Shown: positions 1 to 8,024, counted from the first letter of the stretch. The stretch is DNA of 64,000 nucleotides from Falsihalocynthiibacter halioticoli (GCF_025802015.1 NZ_JAOYFC010000002.1:620001-684000); one strand, 5' to 3'. Translations and numbers: made by a program. Notes: generated by a model not told the origin, from the sequence alone.

Positions 1-54
1 GAAACTGAAAACGCTGCGAAATCTGAATTTTCCGACCTTCCTTGATCAAAATCG

Positions 55-798
55 TCACGAAAACCGCTTTTGTAAAACCGAATTTAGACCTTCGAACAGC
101 AGCACAAGAGCGATGATGGCAAGCGTGACAGTTGCAGCTTTGTCGTATTGGAACGAACGCACGTAAGTCTGAACGTACAGACCGATGCCCCCGGCGCCAA
201 CGATACCTAAGATCAAGCTTTCGCGGAGGTTCAGTTCAAAGCGGAAGACAGTGTCGCGGAGCACAACTGGTGCCATCTGTGGCCAGATCGCCCACCGCAA
301 TAATTGCGCTCGGCTGGCACCTGCGCTTTCCAATGCAGCAAGTGGTGCGGCACCGACATTGTCGATTGCTTCAGCATAGAATTTGGCCAGCATGCCGGTG
401 GCATGAAAAGTGATTGCAAGAATACCGGGCAGTGGGCCCAGCCCGACTGCCCCCACCATCAGCATCGCCACCAAGATCAGCGGAATCGACCGGATCACTG
501 CCAGCAGCGCACGTACCGGGCGCCAGATGGCTGCGGGTACAAGGGTCTCAGACGCAAGTACAGCCAGCCCCGCCGACAGGACGACCGCAAACAGCGTCCC
601 AAGAATGGCGATTCTCAGTGTCTCGGTTAGGCCTGTAAGGACTTCCGGCCAGACAGAAAGGTCCGGTGGTATCATCCGGCCTAGAAATTCTGCTAGCCTC
701 GGACCCGCTCCGGGCAGTTTTTCCAAGCCGATGTCAGCGTTTCCTGCAGCCCACAGCACAGCAAGCCCGAGTACCATCCAAACCAAGATCCGGCTCAT
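55..798 (-). CDS. phnE: PhnE-like ABC transporter permease
   Basis: Inner-membrane permease of the phosphonate/phosphite ABC family, 247 aa, close to the usual PhnE length. Several hydrophobic segments are visible (about residues 5-20, 57-82, 95-117, 120-140, 222-238). The cytoplasmic ATPase-contact (EAA-type) loop lies around residues 157-176, with the pattern ESAGAS and then IWPQMAP. The start codon lies at the stop of the upstream ATPase gene, and this is the last gene of a four-gene minus-strand operon. The substrate is not proven: PhnE proteins serve phosphonate or phosphite, but this operon starts with a di-heme cytochrome and faces mntR, so another ligand is possible. Family call secure, substrate open. 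Confidence 0.85.
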   Translation of the reverse strand: MSRILVWMVLGLAVLWAAGNADIGLEKLPGAGPRLAEFLGRMIPPDLSVWPEVLTGLTETLRIAILGTLFAVVLSAGLAVLASETLVPAAIWRPVRALLAVIRSIPLILVAMLMVGAVGLGPLPGILAITFHATGMLAKFYAEAIDNVGAAPLAALESAGASRAQLLRWAIWPQMAPVVLRDTVFRFELNLRESLILGIVGAGGIGLYVQTYVRSFQYDKAATVTLAIIALVLLFEGLNSVLQKRFS

Positions 799-1568
799 CA
801 GCTCACCACCCGCAATCCGTCACCAGGTACTGTTCCATGGTACAAATCGCTGATGTCATCGTTGCCGACCATCGCGGAGGGCTTGTCAAACAGCACCGCG
901 CCCGCGCGCAATCCAACGATACGGTCGGCAAAGCGCCGCGAAAGCTCTGGCTGATGCGAACTGAAGACTACAGCGATGCCGCGATTTCGCGCTGTGTTGG
1001 TGATCAGTTCCAGAATGCGTTCGGCGTGGGCTGGATCGAGGTTGCTGACCGGTTCATCCGCCAGTATCAACTCAGGCTCCTGCGCCAGGCAGCGGGCGAT
1101 GGCCACTCGCTGGCGCTGACCACCTGAAAGCTGATCTGCACGGCGCTGTGCCAACTCCGTTAGGCCGGTGTCCTCCAGCGCGATGGTCGTCTTGAGGTGA
1201 TCCTGCGCACCGTATCGCCCCCAAAGCGACGGCCAGAGGCGCATTCGCCCCAGCCGCCCGTTCATCGCATTCTGGTAAACGCTCTGCCGGTCAACCAGGG
1301 CGAACTCCTGAAAGATGAAGCCAGTCTCTAGCCGGGTTTTTCGTTCTGGTGCCCGATCATTTGGAAGCCGGTTGCCCAGTACCTCAGCCCGACCGCGCCA
1401 TCCCCGGACCCGCCCATCCAGCAAGGCCAGCAGGGTCGACTTGCCGGCGCCCGAAGGCCCCAGCAAGGCCACACATTCCCCCGGTGCCACCTGCAGCGAC
1501 ACATCCTGCAGGGCCTCAGCGTCGTCAAAGCAATGCGACACAGCATGGAGGGCAAGCGCTTGGGTCAT
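798..1568 (-). CDS. phnC: PhnC-like ABC transporter ATP-binding protein
   Basis: ATPase of the same ABC importer, 256 aa. Walker A GPSGAGKS is at residues 37-44, the Q-loop (FIFQEF) near 87, the signature LSGGQRQRVAIARC at 147-160, Walker B ILADEP near 168-173 with the D-loop SNLD, and the switch histidine in SSHQPE near 204. These complete motifs say it is active. It touches the permease start (798) and overlaps the end of the binding-protein gene by 4 bases, so the genes are translationally coupled. The family is usually annotated as phosphonate import ATPase; the real substrate is not shown by the sequence. Confidence 0.88.
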   Translation of the reverse strand: MTQALALHAVSHCFDDAEALQDVSLQVAPGECVALLGPSGAGKSTLLALLDGRVRGWRGRAEVLGNRLPNDRAPERKTRLETGFIFQEFALVDRQSVYQNAMNGRLGRMRLWPSLWGRYGAQDHLKTTIALEDTGLTELAQRRADQLSGGQRQRVAIARCLAQEPELILADEPVSNLDPAHAERILELITNTARNRGIAVVFSSHQPELSRRFADRIVGLRAGAVLFDKPSAMVGNDDISDLYHGTVPGDGLRVVS

Positions 1569-2425
1569 TTTAGATAGCCGTAACGGCGTGCCATCTGCCT
1601 GACCCCGTCATAGACCTTGGGATCTGCTGCCACATAGCCGTCTGGGCCGTAGAGATAGGCCAGCAAATACTGGTTCTCAGCCTGGTTCAGGCGCAGCATG
1701 GCATCCACGAAGCGGGCCTGCAAGGCCGCATCTAGACCAGGCCGGGCAATGATGGCATGGCTGGGGATCTGCGCGCTTTCGCCCAGCACCCTGACCTCGG
1801 CCTGCTGCTCAGGCGTCAGATAAAGATCGGCATACTGGCTGGCACCCGCAGCATCCACTAACCCGTTGGCCATAGCCTGCATTGCCTGCTGATAACCACC
1901 GGCAAAGAACTTCTGGCCAAAGAACCGGTCCGCATCGCCTGCATCCGCAACGAGTCCTTCGCGCACAAACAGGTCGAGCGGATAGAGATAGCCGGACTCC
2001 GACACCGGATCGGCAAAGGCAATGTCACGGCCCTGCAGGTCGGCCAGCGTCTCGATGCCGCTGTCCTTGCGCACAAACACCCGGCCCGAATAGCTCGGCT
2101 GGCCGCGGTAAACCTCGGACAGAAGTGGCACCGCCCCGATCTGGTCTTCTGCCAGCACAAAGGGCAAGGCACCCATGAAGGAGATATCGGCATCACCATT
2201 GCGCAATGCCTCAACTGCCGCAGCATGATCAAAGGTAACAAAGCCGGTGACTGGAACCTCCAACTGCTGGGACAGCCAGGCAGTGATCGCCTCGATATCC
2301 CCCAACAGCTTCTCTGGGTTTTCTTGCGGAATGAAGGCGAGTTTCAGTGCCTCTTCCGCAGAGGCAGTTGCTGGCACTGTTAGGGCGGCAGCGACAGTGG
2401 TCAAAAAGGTACGGCGCGACAGCAT
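1565..2425 (-). CDS. phnD: PhnD-family periplasmic substrate-binding protein
   Basis: 286 aa protein of the phosphate/phosphite/phosphonate binding family. The N-terminus (LSRRTFLTTVAAAL then TASA) is a twin-arginine-like or ordinary export signal with cleavage near residue 23. The mature part shows the family layout: LKLAFIPQENPE at the start of lobe 1, then FDHAAAVEALRNGDADISFMG, and a second lobe. The start codon shares a base with the stop of the upstream di-heme cytochrome gene (2425). Family members bind oxyanions of phosphorus. In this operon the binding pocket could have been adapted to something else, because its neighbours (a heme peroxidase and MntR) point to metal biology. Specific ligand unknown. 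Confidence 0.82.
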   Translation of the reverse strand: MLSRRTFLTTVAAALTVPATASAEEALKLAFIPQENPEKLLGDIEAITAWLSQQLEVPVTGFVTFDHAAAVEALRNGDADISFMGALPFVLAEDQIGAVPLLSEVYRGQPSYSGRVFVRKDSGIETLADLQGRDIAFADPVSESGYLYPLDLFVREGLVADAGDADRFFGQKFFAGGYQQAMQAMANGLVDAAGASQYADLYLTPEQQAEVRVLGESAQIPSHAIIARPGLDAALQARFVDAMLRLNQAENQYLLAYLYGPDGYVAADPKVYDGVRQMARRYGYLK

Positions 2426-4278
2426 CAGAACATCCTCTCATCAATCTCGGCTTGCATGGTTTTGAAAGCGTCCCACTGGAGGCTCGCCTCAGCCCAGTCG
2501 CCAGCGGCGCTGGCATCGCCAACTGCCTGAAGAATTGCGGCAAATCGGTAGATTTCTGGCTTAGCGTTTTGATTGATCATAACGCTCGCATCTGCCGCCA
2601 GATCCGGTGCAACAGTATCAATCAATACGGCGATGTTCTCCGCATCCCGCATCGGGATCAGTGTGTCCAGCGTCGAAGCAAAAGTGGTAAGCTCTTCCCA
2701 CGACAGGCGGAACACGCTGTCTCGGCCTTCAAAGCGCTGGTAGGGCTCCTCACCATCTCCTACCGCGCGCAGATAGGCAGTTAAATCGGCGCGCTGTTCC
2801 GCATCCAAGCCCAGATCCTTGGTATCGTTGAACCAGTCTACAACCCCCGCTAGGGTCGCCAGCGATCCGTCATGCATGTAGGGCGCGGTGAAGTTGACAT
2901 TGCGCAATGTGGGCGTTTCGAATGGGGTTGCGGTGCCGCCCGGGAACGGCGGCTCGGCCGAGCCAATGTCATAGGTCTGCCCATCTCGGAAAAACCGGTC
3001 CGGGGTGTGGCAGGAGGCGCAGGACCTGTCGCCAAGCCCGGCAAATTCGGTATTGAACAGTACCTCACCGCGTTTCGCAGCCTCAGAGGCCTTGTCAGTC
3101 AGCCGCCCGGCCTCGTCTATCTGTGGGTTGGGCAGAAAGTCAAAGGCGCGCAAGTAGGCGACCATCGCATCGAGTTGGAACGGCGTTGGCTCCGCTCCGG
3201 CAAACTCGGTCACGATCACATTGCGTACAAAACTGCGCAGGCTCGGCTCGCGCCCATCACGCCCGTAAGGCGCTGTAAAGCGGATGCCTCGCATTGACGG
3301 CGTATCCAGGTGATCGTCTTCCCGGTCATTGAACATCGGATTGAAGAAGGAGCTGTCCACATCCATCCCGCCAGCATGGCTAGAGAGGCCGGGGATAAAG
3401 AAATCCCGGTTCACATCGGACCGGTTGTGGCAAGTTGAACAGGCAATGCCCAGGTCACGTGCTGGGGAACCAAAGATTTCAGGGCTGTCGAACAGCATGT
3501 CGCCATAGGCCACAAGCGGCAGGTTGGCCTCATCCTCGCCAGCCTCTTCAAACTGGAGCACCAGCCGGGGTAGCTCGCGCTGATCAGCAATATTGGAGCC
3601 CGGTGGGAGTGTGGCGGGCAACACTACCGGCGTACCGGAGCGCACTGCGCTCTCCGGTGCCGGGGTCAGCTTGCCACGTTCGACAAAAACGGAGGGCAGA
3701 TAGTTTGTCTCAATGTACTCCACGATAACTTTTTGCGCCTCAGCAAATCGCGCCACATTCGGGTCTTGAGCGCCATTGTTCAAAATACCGGTGCTACCCA
3801 GAGAAGAATTCAGAACCAGCCAGGCGCGACCTAGGTCGTGTGCGGCCTGCTTGTCCGCCGCCAGGATGCCGTCCTCGAACGCGCGGTACAAGGCCGCAGA
3901 CTGCGCAACCTCAAATGCGGCTTCAGGCTGGCCAAGTGTCGCCTCGGCTGCCTCTAGGTGCTGCAGAATACCTTTGGCCAATGCCGTTGTAATGGCAGCA
4001 AACAGGGCCTGTCGGTCTTCCGCAGCCAGCGCTGCACGAATGTTCTGGGCGTCGCTATCCGATACCCGTGACAGTGCCTCCACCGCAACTGCGCTGCCGG
4101 GTGCCGGAGCAGTCCAATTGTTTTCAATCTTCTCCCAGGGAACGGGTGTCAAGTTCGCCATGAATAGGCTCAGCCGGTAGGCTGCGGCCCGAGGTGCCCA
4201 AGGGGCTTCTTCAATGGCAGTGGCCCCCACACTAAGCGGAAGCAGGCCAATCAAGGCAGATGCAATCAGGTGTTTCAT
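2425..4278 (-). CDS. Di-heme cytochrome c peroxidase / MauG-like protein
   Basis: 617 aa periplasmic protein with signal peptide (about residues 1-20). Two c-type heme motifs are visible, CSTCH near 280 and CASCH near 422, in a CcpA/MauG-type core (LFDSPEIF, PSMRGIRFTAPYGRDGR, TPTLRNVNFTAPYMHDG). It is much longer than a bacterial cytochrome c peroxidase (about 350 aa): roughly 200 mostly helical residues precede the core and about 100 follow it. It is the first gene of the operon with a PhnCDE-like importer and is divergent from mntR. MauG-family proteins oxidise peroxide, protein residues or metal sites. Here I infer a redox role for the ligand imported by the ABC system, but cannot prove it. 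Confidence 0.82.
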   Translation of the reverse strand: MKHLIASALIGLLPLSVGATAIEEAPWAPRAAAYRLSLFMANLTPVPWEKIENNWTAPAPGSAVAVEALSRVSDSDAQNIRAALAAEDRQALFAAITTALAKGILQHLEAAEATLGQPEAAFEVAQSAALYRAFEDGILAADKQAAHDLGRAWLVLNSSLGSTGILNNGAQDPNVARFAEAQKVIVEYIETNYLPSVFVERGKLTPAPESAVRSGTPVVLPATLPPGSNIADQRELPRLVLQFEEAGEDEANLPLVAYGDMLFDSPEIFGSPARDLGIACSTCHNRSDVNRDFFIPGLSSHAGGMDVDSSFFNPMFNDREDDHLDTPSMRGIRFTAPYGRDGREPSLRSFVRNVIVTEFAGAEPTPFQLDAMVAYLRAFDFLPNPQIDEAGRLTDKASEAAKRGEVLFNTEFAGLGDRSCASCHTPDRFFRDGQTYDIGSAEPPFPGGTATPFETPTLRNVNFTAPYMHDGSLATLAGVVDWFNDTKDLGLDAEQRADLTAYLRAVGDGEEPYQRFEGRDSVFRLSWEELTTFASTLDTLIPMRDAENIAVLIDTVAPDLAADASVMINQNAKPEIYRFAAILQAVGDASAAGDWAEASLQWDAFKTMQAEIDERMF

Positions 4279-4295
4279 GGTTCAGTCTATAATTA

Positions 4296-4339
4296 TTAGC
4301 CTTGGCTAAGTTTTGTAGAAAAGTCTATGTCATTGTCAA
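4296..4339 (-). promoter_or_regulatory. Promoter with MntR/DtxR-like operator in mntR divergent region
   Basis: On the minus strand, toward the di-heme cytochrome, there is TTGACA (4334-4339), a 16-base spacer and TACAAA (4312-4317), a reasonable sigma-70 promoter. The perfect inverted repeat TTAGCC-TT-GGCTAA (4296-4309) falls where transcription would start, 18 bases before the ATG. This placement is typical of repressor sites, and the half-site TTAGCC resembles DtxR-superfamily boxes. The divergent gene encodes an MntR. I infer metal-dependent repression of the cytochrome/ABC operon and possibly of mntR itself. Confidence 0.6.
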
Positions 4340-4415
4340 GGCCCGCGTCGCTGGTGCATACACAATAAGGCGCGGCAAGCAGGGTTCCGCACCAGCAATA
4401 GACACCGAGAGCAGA

Positions 4416-4865
4416 ATGACCGATCAGAAACCACAACTATTCGGACGTAAACCTGACGACCAGGTGAGCGGTTTCGAGGCAGCCCGCGCCGCCCGACAAA
4501 GCGAAGTTGTGGAGGATTATGTCGAGCTGATCGCGGAGCTGATTCACCAGAACGGTTCAGCGAGGCCCGTGGAGATTGCCGAGCGGCTCGGCGTGACCCA
4601 GCCCACTGTGTCCAAGAACCTGACCCGGCTTAAACGCGAGGGCTTCATTGTGCAGGAACCTTACCGATCAATACGCCTAACGGATGCTGGGCGGCGATTG
4701 GCCGAGGCTTGTCGAAAGCGGCACCGAATTGTTGTGGAGTTCCTTATCGCCCTGGGTATTTCCAAAGACGTGGCCGAGCACGATGCTGAAGGTATCGAGC
4801 ATCATGTAAGCGAAGAGACGCTTCGCGTATTCAAGGATTTTTCACAGAGTAAAATGAGCCGATAG
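4416..4865 (+). CDS. mntR: Manganese-responsive transcriptional regulator MntR
   Basis: 149 aa DtxR/MntR-family repressor. The start at 4416 (MTDQKPQL) is chosen because the residues before it in the open frame are unlike the family. A winged helix occupies about residues 25-80 (VEIAERLGVTQPTVSKNLTRL). Metal ligands of the MntR type are recognisable: the acidic EDYVE helix near the N-terminus, the His of RHRIVVEFL and the EGIEHHVSEE segment. The sequence closely follows the enterobacterial-type MntR, without the SH3-like C-terminal domain of DtxR. It faces the cytochrome/ABC operon across an inverted repeat that is its most likely operator. Confidence 0.88.
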   Translation: MTDQKPQLFGRKPDDQVSGFEAARAARQSEVVEDYVELIAELIHQNGSARPVEIAERLGVTQPTVSKNLTRLKREGFIVQEPYRSIRLTDAGRRLAEACRKRHRIVVEFLIALGISKDVAEHDAEGIEHHVSEETLRVFKDFSQSKMSR

Positions 4866-4951
4866 CGAGTTGGTTCATGCTATTGCCATTTGCCATAATG
4901 ATGCGCTCAGGGGAGGATTGCATTCGATCCTGACATGCAAACCATGGCAAT

Positions 4952-4972
4952 GCAGGGGCGCAAGGCCCCTGC
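4952..4972. terminator. Stem-loop between mntR and the His-rich gene
   Basis: GCAGGGGC (4952-4959), loop GCAAG, GCCCCTGC (4965-4972): an 8-bp perfect GC stem between the converging mntR and His-rich protein genes. No clear T-run follows on either strand, so it is a candidate shared terminator of weak type. Confidence 0.45.
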
Positions 4973-5003
4973 GACCGAAGTTCAGTCAAGATCTGAGTTT
5001 TGC

Positions 5004-5507
5004 TCAGGAGCCGTCATCGTCTGCTTGAACGATTAGTTTGGCCTCGACGGGCAAGCCCCCAACCATTAGCGGGCTGTGGCTGTTGCCATTGAGGGAAACT
5101 TTTATCTCAACGTCGCCATCCGGCAGTGATGGGAGGTGTATCCAGTTGGCATAAAGGCGCCCCAGCTTTTCGCCGTTGATATAGACATGCGCGTGACCTT
5201 CACCAAGTATTTCCTCAGTAGAGGCATTCTCAGGAGAAAATCGGAAGTTTTGCGGTGTCACGTGCAAGTTCCAACCTGCCATCGGATCTTTAATCATCTT
5301 GATCGCCACGCTGGGGGCATTGCTGTCGGCCGGTAAGTTAGTGACAGCAGAGTGGTCATGGGCTGCCATCTCCGCATTGCTACCATGTTGAGACGGGTCA
5401 GCATGGTCGTGGCTGTCAAAGGTGCTGCCGCTGCCGGCCGCGATCACAAAGCCGACGCCGCCGCCAAAAATCAGCCCGATGGCGAAGAGAGCGAGTGAAC
5501 GGGACAT
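5004..5507 (-). CDS. His-rich periplasmic/membrane-anchored protein of the cbt operon
   Basis: 167 aa. An N-terminal hydrophobic segment (LALFAIGLIFGGGVGFVIAAG) looks like a signal anchor. Next comes a histidine- and aspartate-rich linker (SHDHADPSQHG, AAHDHSAV) and a compact C-terminal domain with PMAGWNLHV and GHAHVYINGEK. A ribosome site GGAGGA stands before the ATG. It follows cbtA by 68 bases that contain a strong stem-loop. Histidine clusters suggest cobalt, nickel or copper binding, so it may deliver or buffer metal for CbtAB. I do not recognise a named family; function is inferred from composition and position only. Confidence 0.7.
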   Translation of the reverse strand: MSRSLALFAIGLIFGGGVGFVIAAGSGSTFDSHDHADPSQHGSNAEMAAHDHSAVTNLPADSNAPSVAIKMIKDPMAGWNLHVTPQNFRFSPENASTEEILGEGHAHVYINGEKLGRLYANWIHLPSLPDGDVEIKVSLNGNSHSPLMVGGLPVEAKLIVQADDDGS

Positions 5508-5533
5508 TTTGTCCTCCTCAATAAATGAAAGCT

Positions 5534-5555
5534 CCCGCCGGCGGTGACCGGCGGG
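5534..5555. terminator. GC-rich stem-loop between cbtA and the His-rich gene
   Basis: CCCGCCGG (5534-5541), six-base loop, CCGGCGGG (5548-5555), extended imperfectly by GCT/AGC. On the minus strand it is followed by a pyrimidine-rich stretch. It could be a partial terminator or an mRNA-stabilising element that sets the ratio of CbtBA to the His-rich protein. Confidence 0.45.
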
Positions 5556-5575
5556 AAAGCAATAGAGGAAAGGAA

Positions 5576-6274
5576 TCAGGCGGCGGCGTTCGCGCGTTTG
5601 CCTTCAGCCTGCCAGAAGTATCCGGCAAAGCTTCCCAGCAACACCCAAGCGGCCATGCCGATGCCAAAGGCTCGGGCGGCAAATAGCGCGCCGATCTCGG
5701 TCGGAACCGGGCCAGCGAAGGTGTCGGGTTCAGGCGCACCGACGACGTGAGGCGCTATCAGCAGTCCAGCGGCGATCAGATAGCTCACCAAGTTGCCTCC
5801 AAAGGCGATCAACCACATGGCGACGCCAGCTGTGGCAACAGTAGCAGTCCACCATACTTGGCGCACACCGACATCTGCTGCGGCTACGCCTGGCACTTCA
5901 GGCGCCAGCGACAAGCCAGGCGCAAAGTGGAAGGCAACAAAGCCAGCCAAGCCCCAAAGCAAACCGGTGCGACCGTTAATCTCACGACCCTGTTGTTCGG
6001 CAATCGACATAAGCGCCACAAGGGCCAATGCATAGCCAGTATACGTCAGCATCGTGAAGATGATGCTTAGGCCGTCGCGCACCGGCTCGGCGAACATGCC
6101 GGGCAACTCGGGATGCGCAGTCACAGGATCAGCGCCAAAATGCACCAAATCGCCACCCTCATAAAGTTCGGCGTGGAGAAGTACAGGCTGCACGAAATAA
6201 AGCTGCAGCAAGGCGGCAATCAGCCCCGCTGCAGCACCAGCGAACAACGCGCTGGTCAGAATACGACTGAACAT
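5576..6274 (-). CDS. cbtA: Cobalt transporter subunit CbtA
   Basis: 232 aa from the ATG at 6274 (MFSRILTSALFAGAAAG), which is where CbtA proteins start; the open frame extends 25 codons further upstream into cbtB but that part is not family-like. Five or so hydrophobic segments are visible, with the family hallmarks YFVQPVLLHAELYE, FAPGLSLAPEVPG and the closing LGSFAGYFWQAE. CbtA is a membrane protein found under B12 riboswitches and proposed to carry cobalt into the cell. It starts 4 bases after the cbtB stop, so the two are co-translated. Confidence 0.9.
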   Translation of the reverse strand: MFSRILTSALFAGAAAGLIAALLQLYFVQPVLLHAELYEGGDLVHFGADPVTAHPELPGMFAEPVRDGLSIIFTMLTYTGYALALVALMSIAEQQGREINGRTGLLWGLAGFVAFHFAPGLSLAPEVPGVAAADVGVRQVWWTATVATAGVAMWLIAFGGNLVSYLIAAGLLIAPHVVGAPEPDTFAGPVPTEIGALFAARAFGIGMAAWVLLGSFAGYFWQAEGKRANAAA

Positions 6275-6278
6275 GGTC

Positions 6279-6449
6279 TTAGTGGCAGGGAAAGCCAGTT
6301 GCGTGGCGCACATCGTGAGCAGCGTCATGCAGGCCAGAAGCTTGAGCATGGCCGGTCACAGTAACAACACCCAAACCCAGAATAAGGGCGAACACTGCGG
6401 GCAGAATGGTTGATCCTACAGCGGATGCTTTGATAGCGTTTGTCGTCAT
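6279..6449 (-). CDS. cbtB: Cobalt transporter subunit CbtB
   Basis: 56 aa from the ATG at 6449, preceded by GGAGG at the right distance (6456-6460 on the plus strand as CCTCC). One hydrophobic helix (STILPAVFALILGLGVVTVTG) is followed by the typical histidine tail HDAAHDVRHATGFPCH. CbtB is the small partner of CbtA, and the His tail is taken as the cobalt-capturing part. It is the first gene after the cobalamin riboswitch. Confidence 0.92.
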   Translation of the reverse strand: MTTNAIKASAVGSTILPAVFALILGLGVVTVTGHAQASGLHDAAHDVRHATGFPCH

Positions 6450-6498
6450 TATAGTCCTCCTTGCCGTCACACCCGACGGCGCAAGTTACGTTCAATAT

Positions 6499-6651
6499 AC
6501 GGCCGGTCTCCTGACTCGCGGGTCGATGCCGTCTTCCCCCTTCCCAGCACTCTCGCACCAGTGGAAATGGAAGGTAGCTCGCCGCTCACAGTCGCGGGGG
6601 CGGTTGAGGTTTCGGTGCCGCGATTTGGTCCACCGTCCTCATTCCCGTTTC
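6499..6651 (-). promoter_or_regulatory. Cobalamin (B12) riboswitch upstream of cbtBA
   Basis: On the minus strand the conserved blocks appear in order: AAACGGGAATGAGG, ACCAAATCGCGGCAC, CCCCCGCGACTGTGAGCGG, the B12-box-adjacent CCACTGG, CTGGGAAGG, and the closing GACCCGCGAGTCAGGAGACC, ending in GGCCG. This is the standard adenosylcobalamin riboswitch architecture. It ends about 50 bases before the cbtB ATG, so high B12 should shut off cobalt uptake by hiding the ribosome site or ending transcription. Confidence 0.93.
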
Positions 6652-6841
6652 AGCTCTAATGCATTTGCACCTTTGAGCACCGTAATGACTGTTTCTGTCC
6701 GATTAGGCGGTAGCAGGTCAAGTACGAAACCGGCATGCCTAAGTTCCGCAGCGCCAAATTGATTTGAAATCTGCTGCTGTCAACACTGTACTGAATGCAA
6801 TAATTCACCGCAGGAGCTACTAATATCGTGGTGCGGGTGGT

Positions 6842-7177
6842 TTACTGCACATCTGCGGGAATGCGAGCAATAGCCTTGAAACGCAGCTTTCCAAGTGGCC
6901 TTGCATCCGCGAAGTTACCGTCTGGGCTTTCCTGATACATCCGGATGAATGTCAGGATGTCCGGCAGGTCTTGAGCAGTTATCTCACCGAAAAGATAAGC
7001 AGTCTTGTCGTTCTGTCGGACTGCAAGCGTTTGTGGTCGCATGCAGCCGGACATGCAATCGACGTGCTGCAATTTTGCCTTCACATTCGCTGCCTTTAGC
7101 GTTGATACCACTTGATCATACAGGGTTGGATCCGCGTCACGGCAGGTTCGGCATAAAGTAAGCGTTGGTAGGTGCAT
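6842..7177 (-). CDS. DUF1636 metal-binding protein
   Basis: 111 aa from the ATG at 7177; a TTG start at 7204 is also possible. Sequence signature LTLCRTCRDAD near the N-terminus and HVDCMSGCMRP in the middle give two cysteine pairs, as in small thioredoxin-fold [2Fe-2S] or metal-binding proteins of DUF1636. The family is recurrent next to cobalamin-regulated cobalt genes. It lies upstream of the riboswitch and is not under it, so it has its own promoter. Exact function unknown; metal or Fe-S binding is likely from the cysteines. Confidence 0.8.
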   Translation of the reverse strand: MHLPTLTLCRTCRDADPTLYDQVVSTLKAANVKAKLQHVDCMSGCMRPQTLAVRQNDKTAYLFGEITAQDLPDILTFIRMYQESPDGNFADARPLGKLRFKAIARIPADVQ

Positions 7178-7442
7178 GCGCCGAGCAAGTCCTTTTTTGA
7201 GCAACCTTCTTTATGATTCAATATCTGCGGGTGGTTACTGGTTCGATTTCGAAACTTGGTTTTGTCGCGGTGCCTTTAGAAAAGTCAATACTTGAGCGAT
7301 CGGCAAGCTCGCCGGAGTAGGCACCTACAATGCCAACATAGATTATTCAGACTTGTGGCACGAGAAATTTTTCTTGTCCGGCAAATCGAGGAAACAGTTG
7401 CTCAGGCAAAAAATCCGCCGAATGAAACTTGGGGCAATGTCT
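7178..7442. other. Noncoding gap between DUF1636 and lspA
   Basis: About 265 bases. I see no convincing gene, tRNA or strong terminator here. It should contain the promoter of the DUF1636 gene. Confidence 0.5.
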
Positions 7443-7925
7443 TCAATGATCGCCCTCGAAGTGCCTCTGGATCACTGGTACCACCAGCAGTAATCCGGCA
7501 CCTCCGACAATGAATACGTCTGCCATGTTGAAAGTCGGCCAGTGTGCAGATCCAATGAAAAAATCAAGGAAGTCTGTTACGGCTCCATAATGGATGCGAT
7601 CAACGACATTGCCGAGCGCGCCACCTATGATCGCCCCATACGCAATCGCTTCTATACTGCTCTCTGTGCGAAGCATCATGATCAGGAGCCAGGCACAAAT
7701 GATAAGCGCAAGAAGCAAGAGGCCCCACCAGGGGGCGCCACCCAAAAGCCCGAAGGTTACGCCATCATTGCGATGGAACGTGAGATTAAGCCCGGGAAAG
7801 ACAGCGATCCCGTCTTTTAGGGTATCGGCGCTCGCGACAACCCAGGCTTTTGTTACCTGATCAGTGGCGACGGCGCCGACGACAGCTAGTATGCCGAGTA
7901 CTTGTGTTTTGTTGACTGTCAACAT
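7443..7925 (-). CDS. lspA: Lipoprotein signal peptidase (signal peptidase II)
   Basis: 160 aa, normal for LspA. It cleaves signal peptides of prolipoproteins in the inner membrane. Both catalytic aspartates sit in recognisable motifs: GGALGNVVDRIHYG and NMADVFIVGG, with FHRNDGVTFGLL in the first periplasmic loop. Four membrane helices are visible. It stands at the end of a leftward metal/thiol gene run; extra lspA copies are often carried on metal-resistance islands, so this is probably an accessory copy rather than the housekeeping one. Confidence 0.92.
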   Translation of the reverse strand: MLTVNKTQVLGILAVVGAVATDQVTKAWVVASADTLKDGIAVFPGLNLTFHRNDGVTFGLLGGAPWWGLLLLALIICAWLLIMMLRTESSIEAIAYGAIIGGALGNVVDRIHYGAVTDFLDFFIGSAHWPTFNMADVFIVGGAGLLLVVPVIQRHFEGDH

Positions 7926-8024
7926 GTTGCAACGTAACTACTTTGGATACCATTGGCCGGTCTGCGCTGAAGCGGCTGAATAGGTTAGCTAGATTGGGGA
8001 AAGGACTTCCATAATTCGGCTCGG

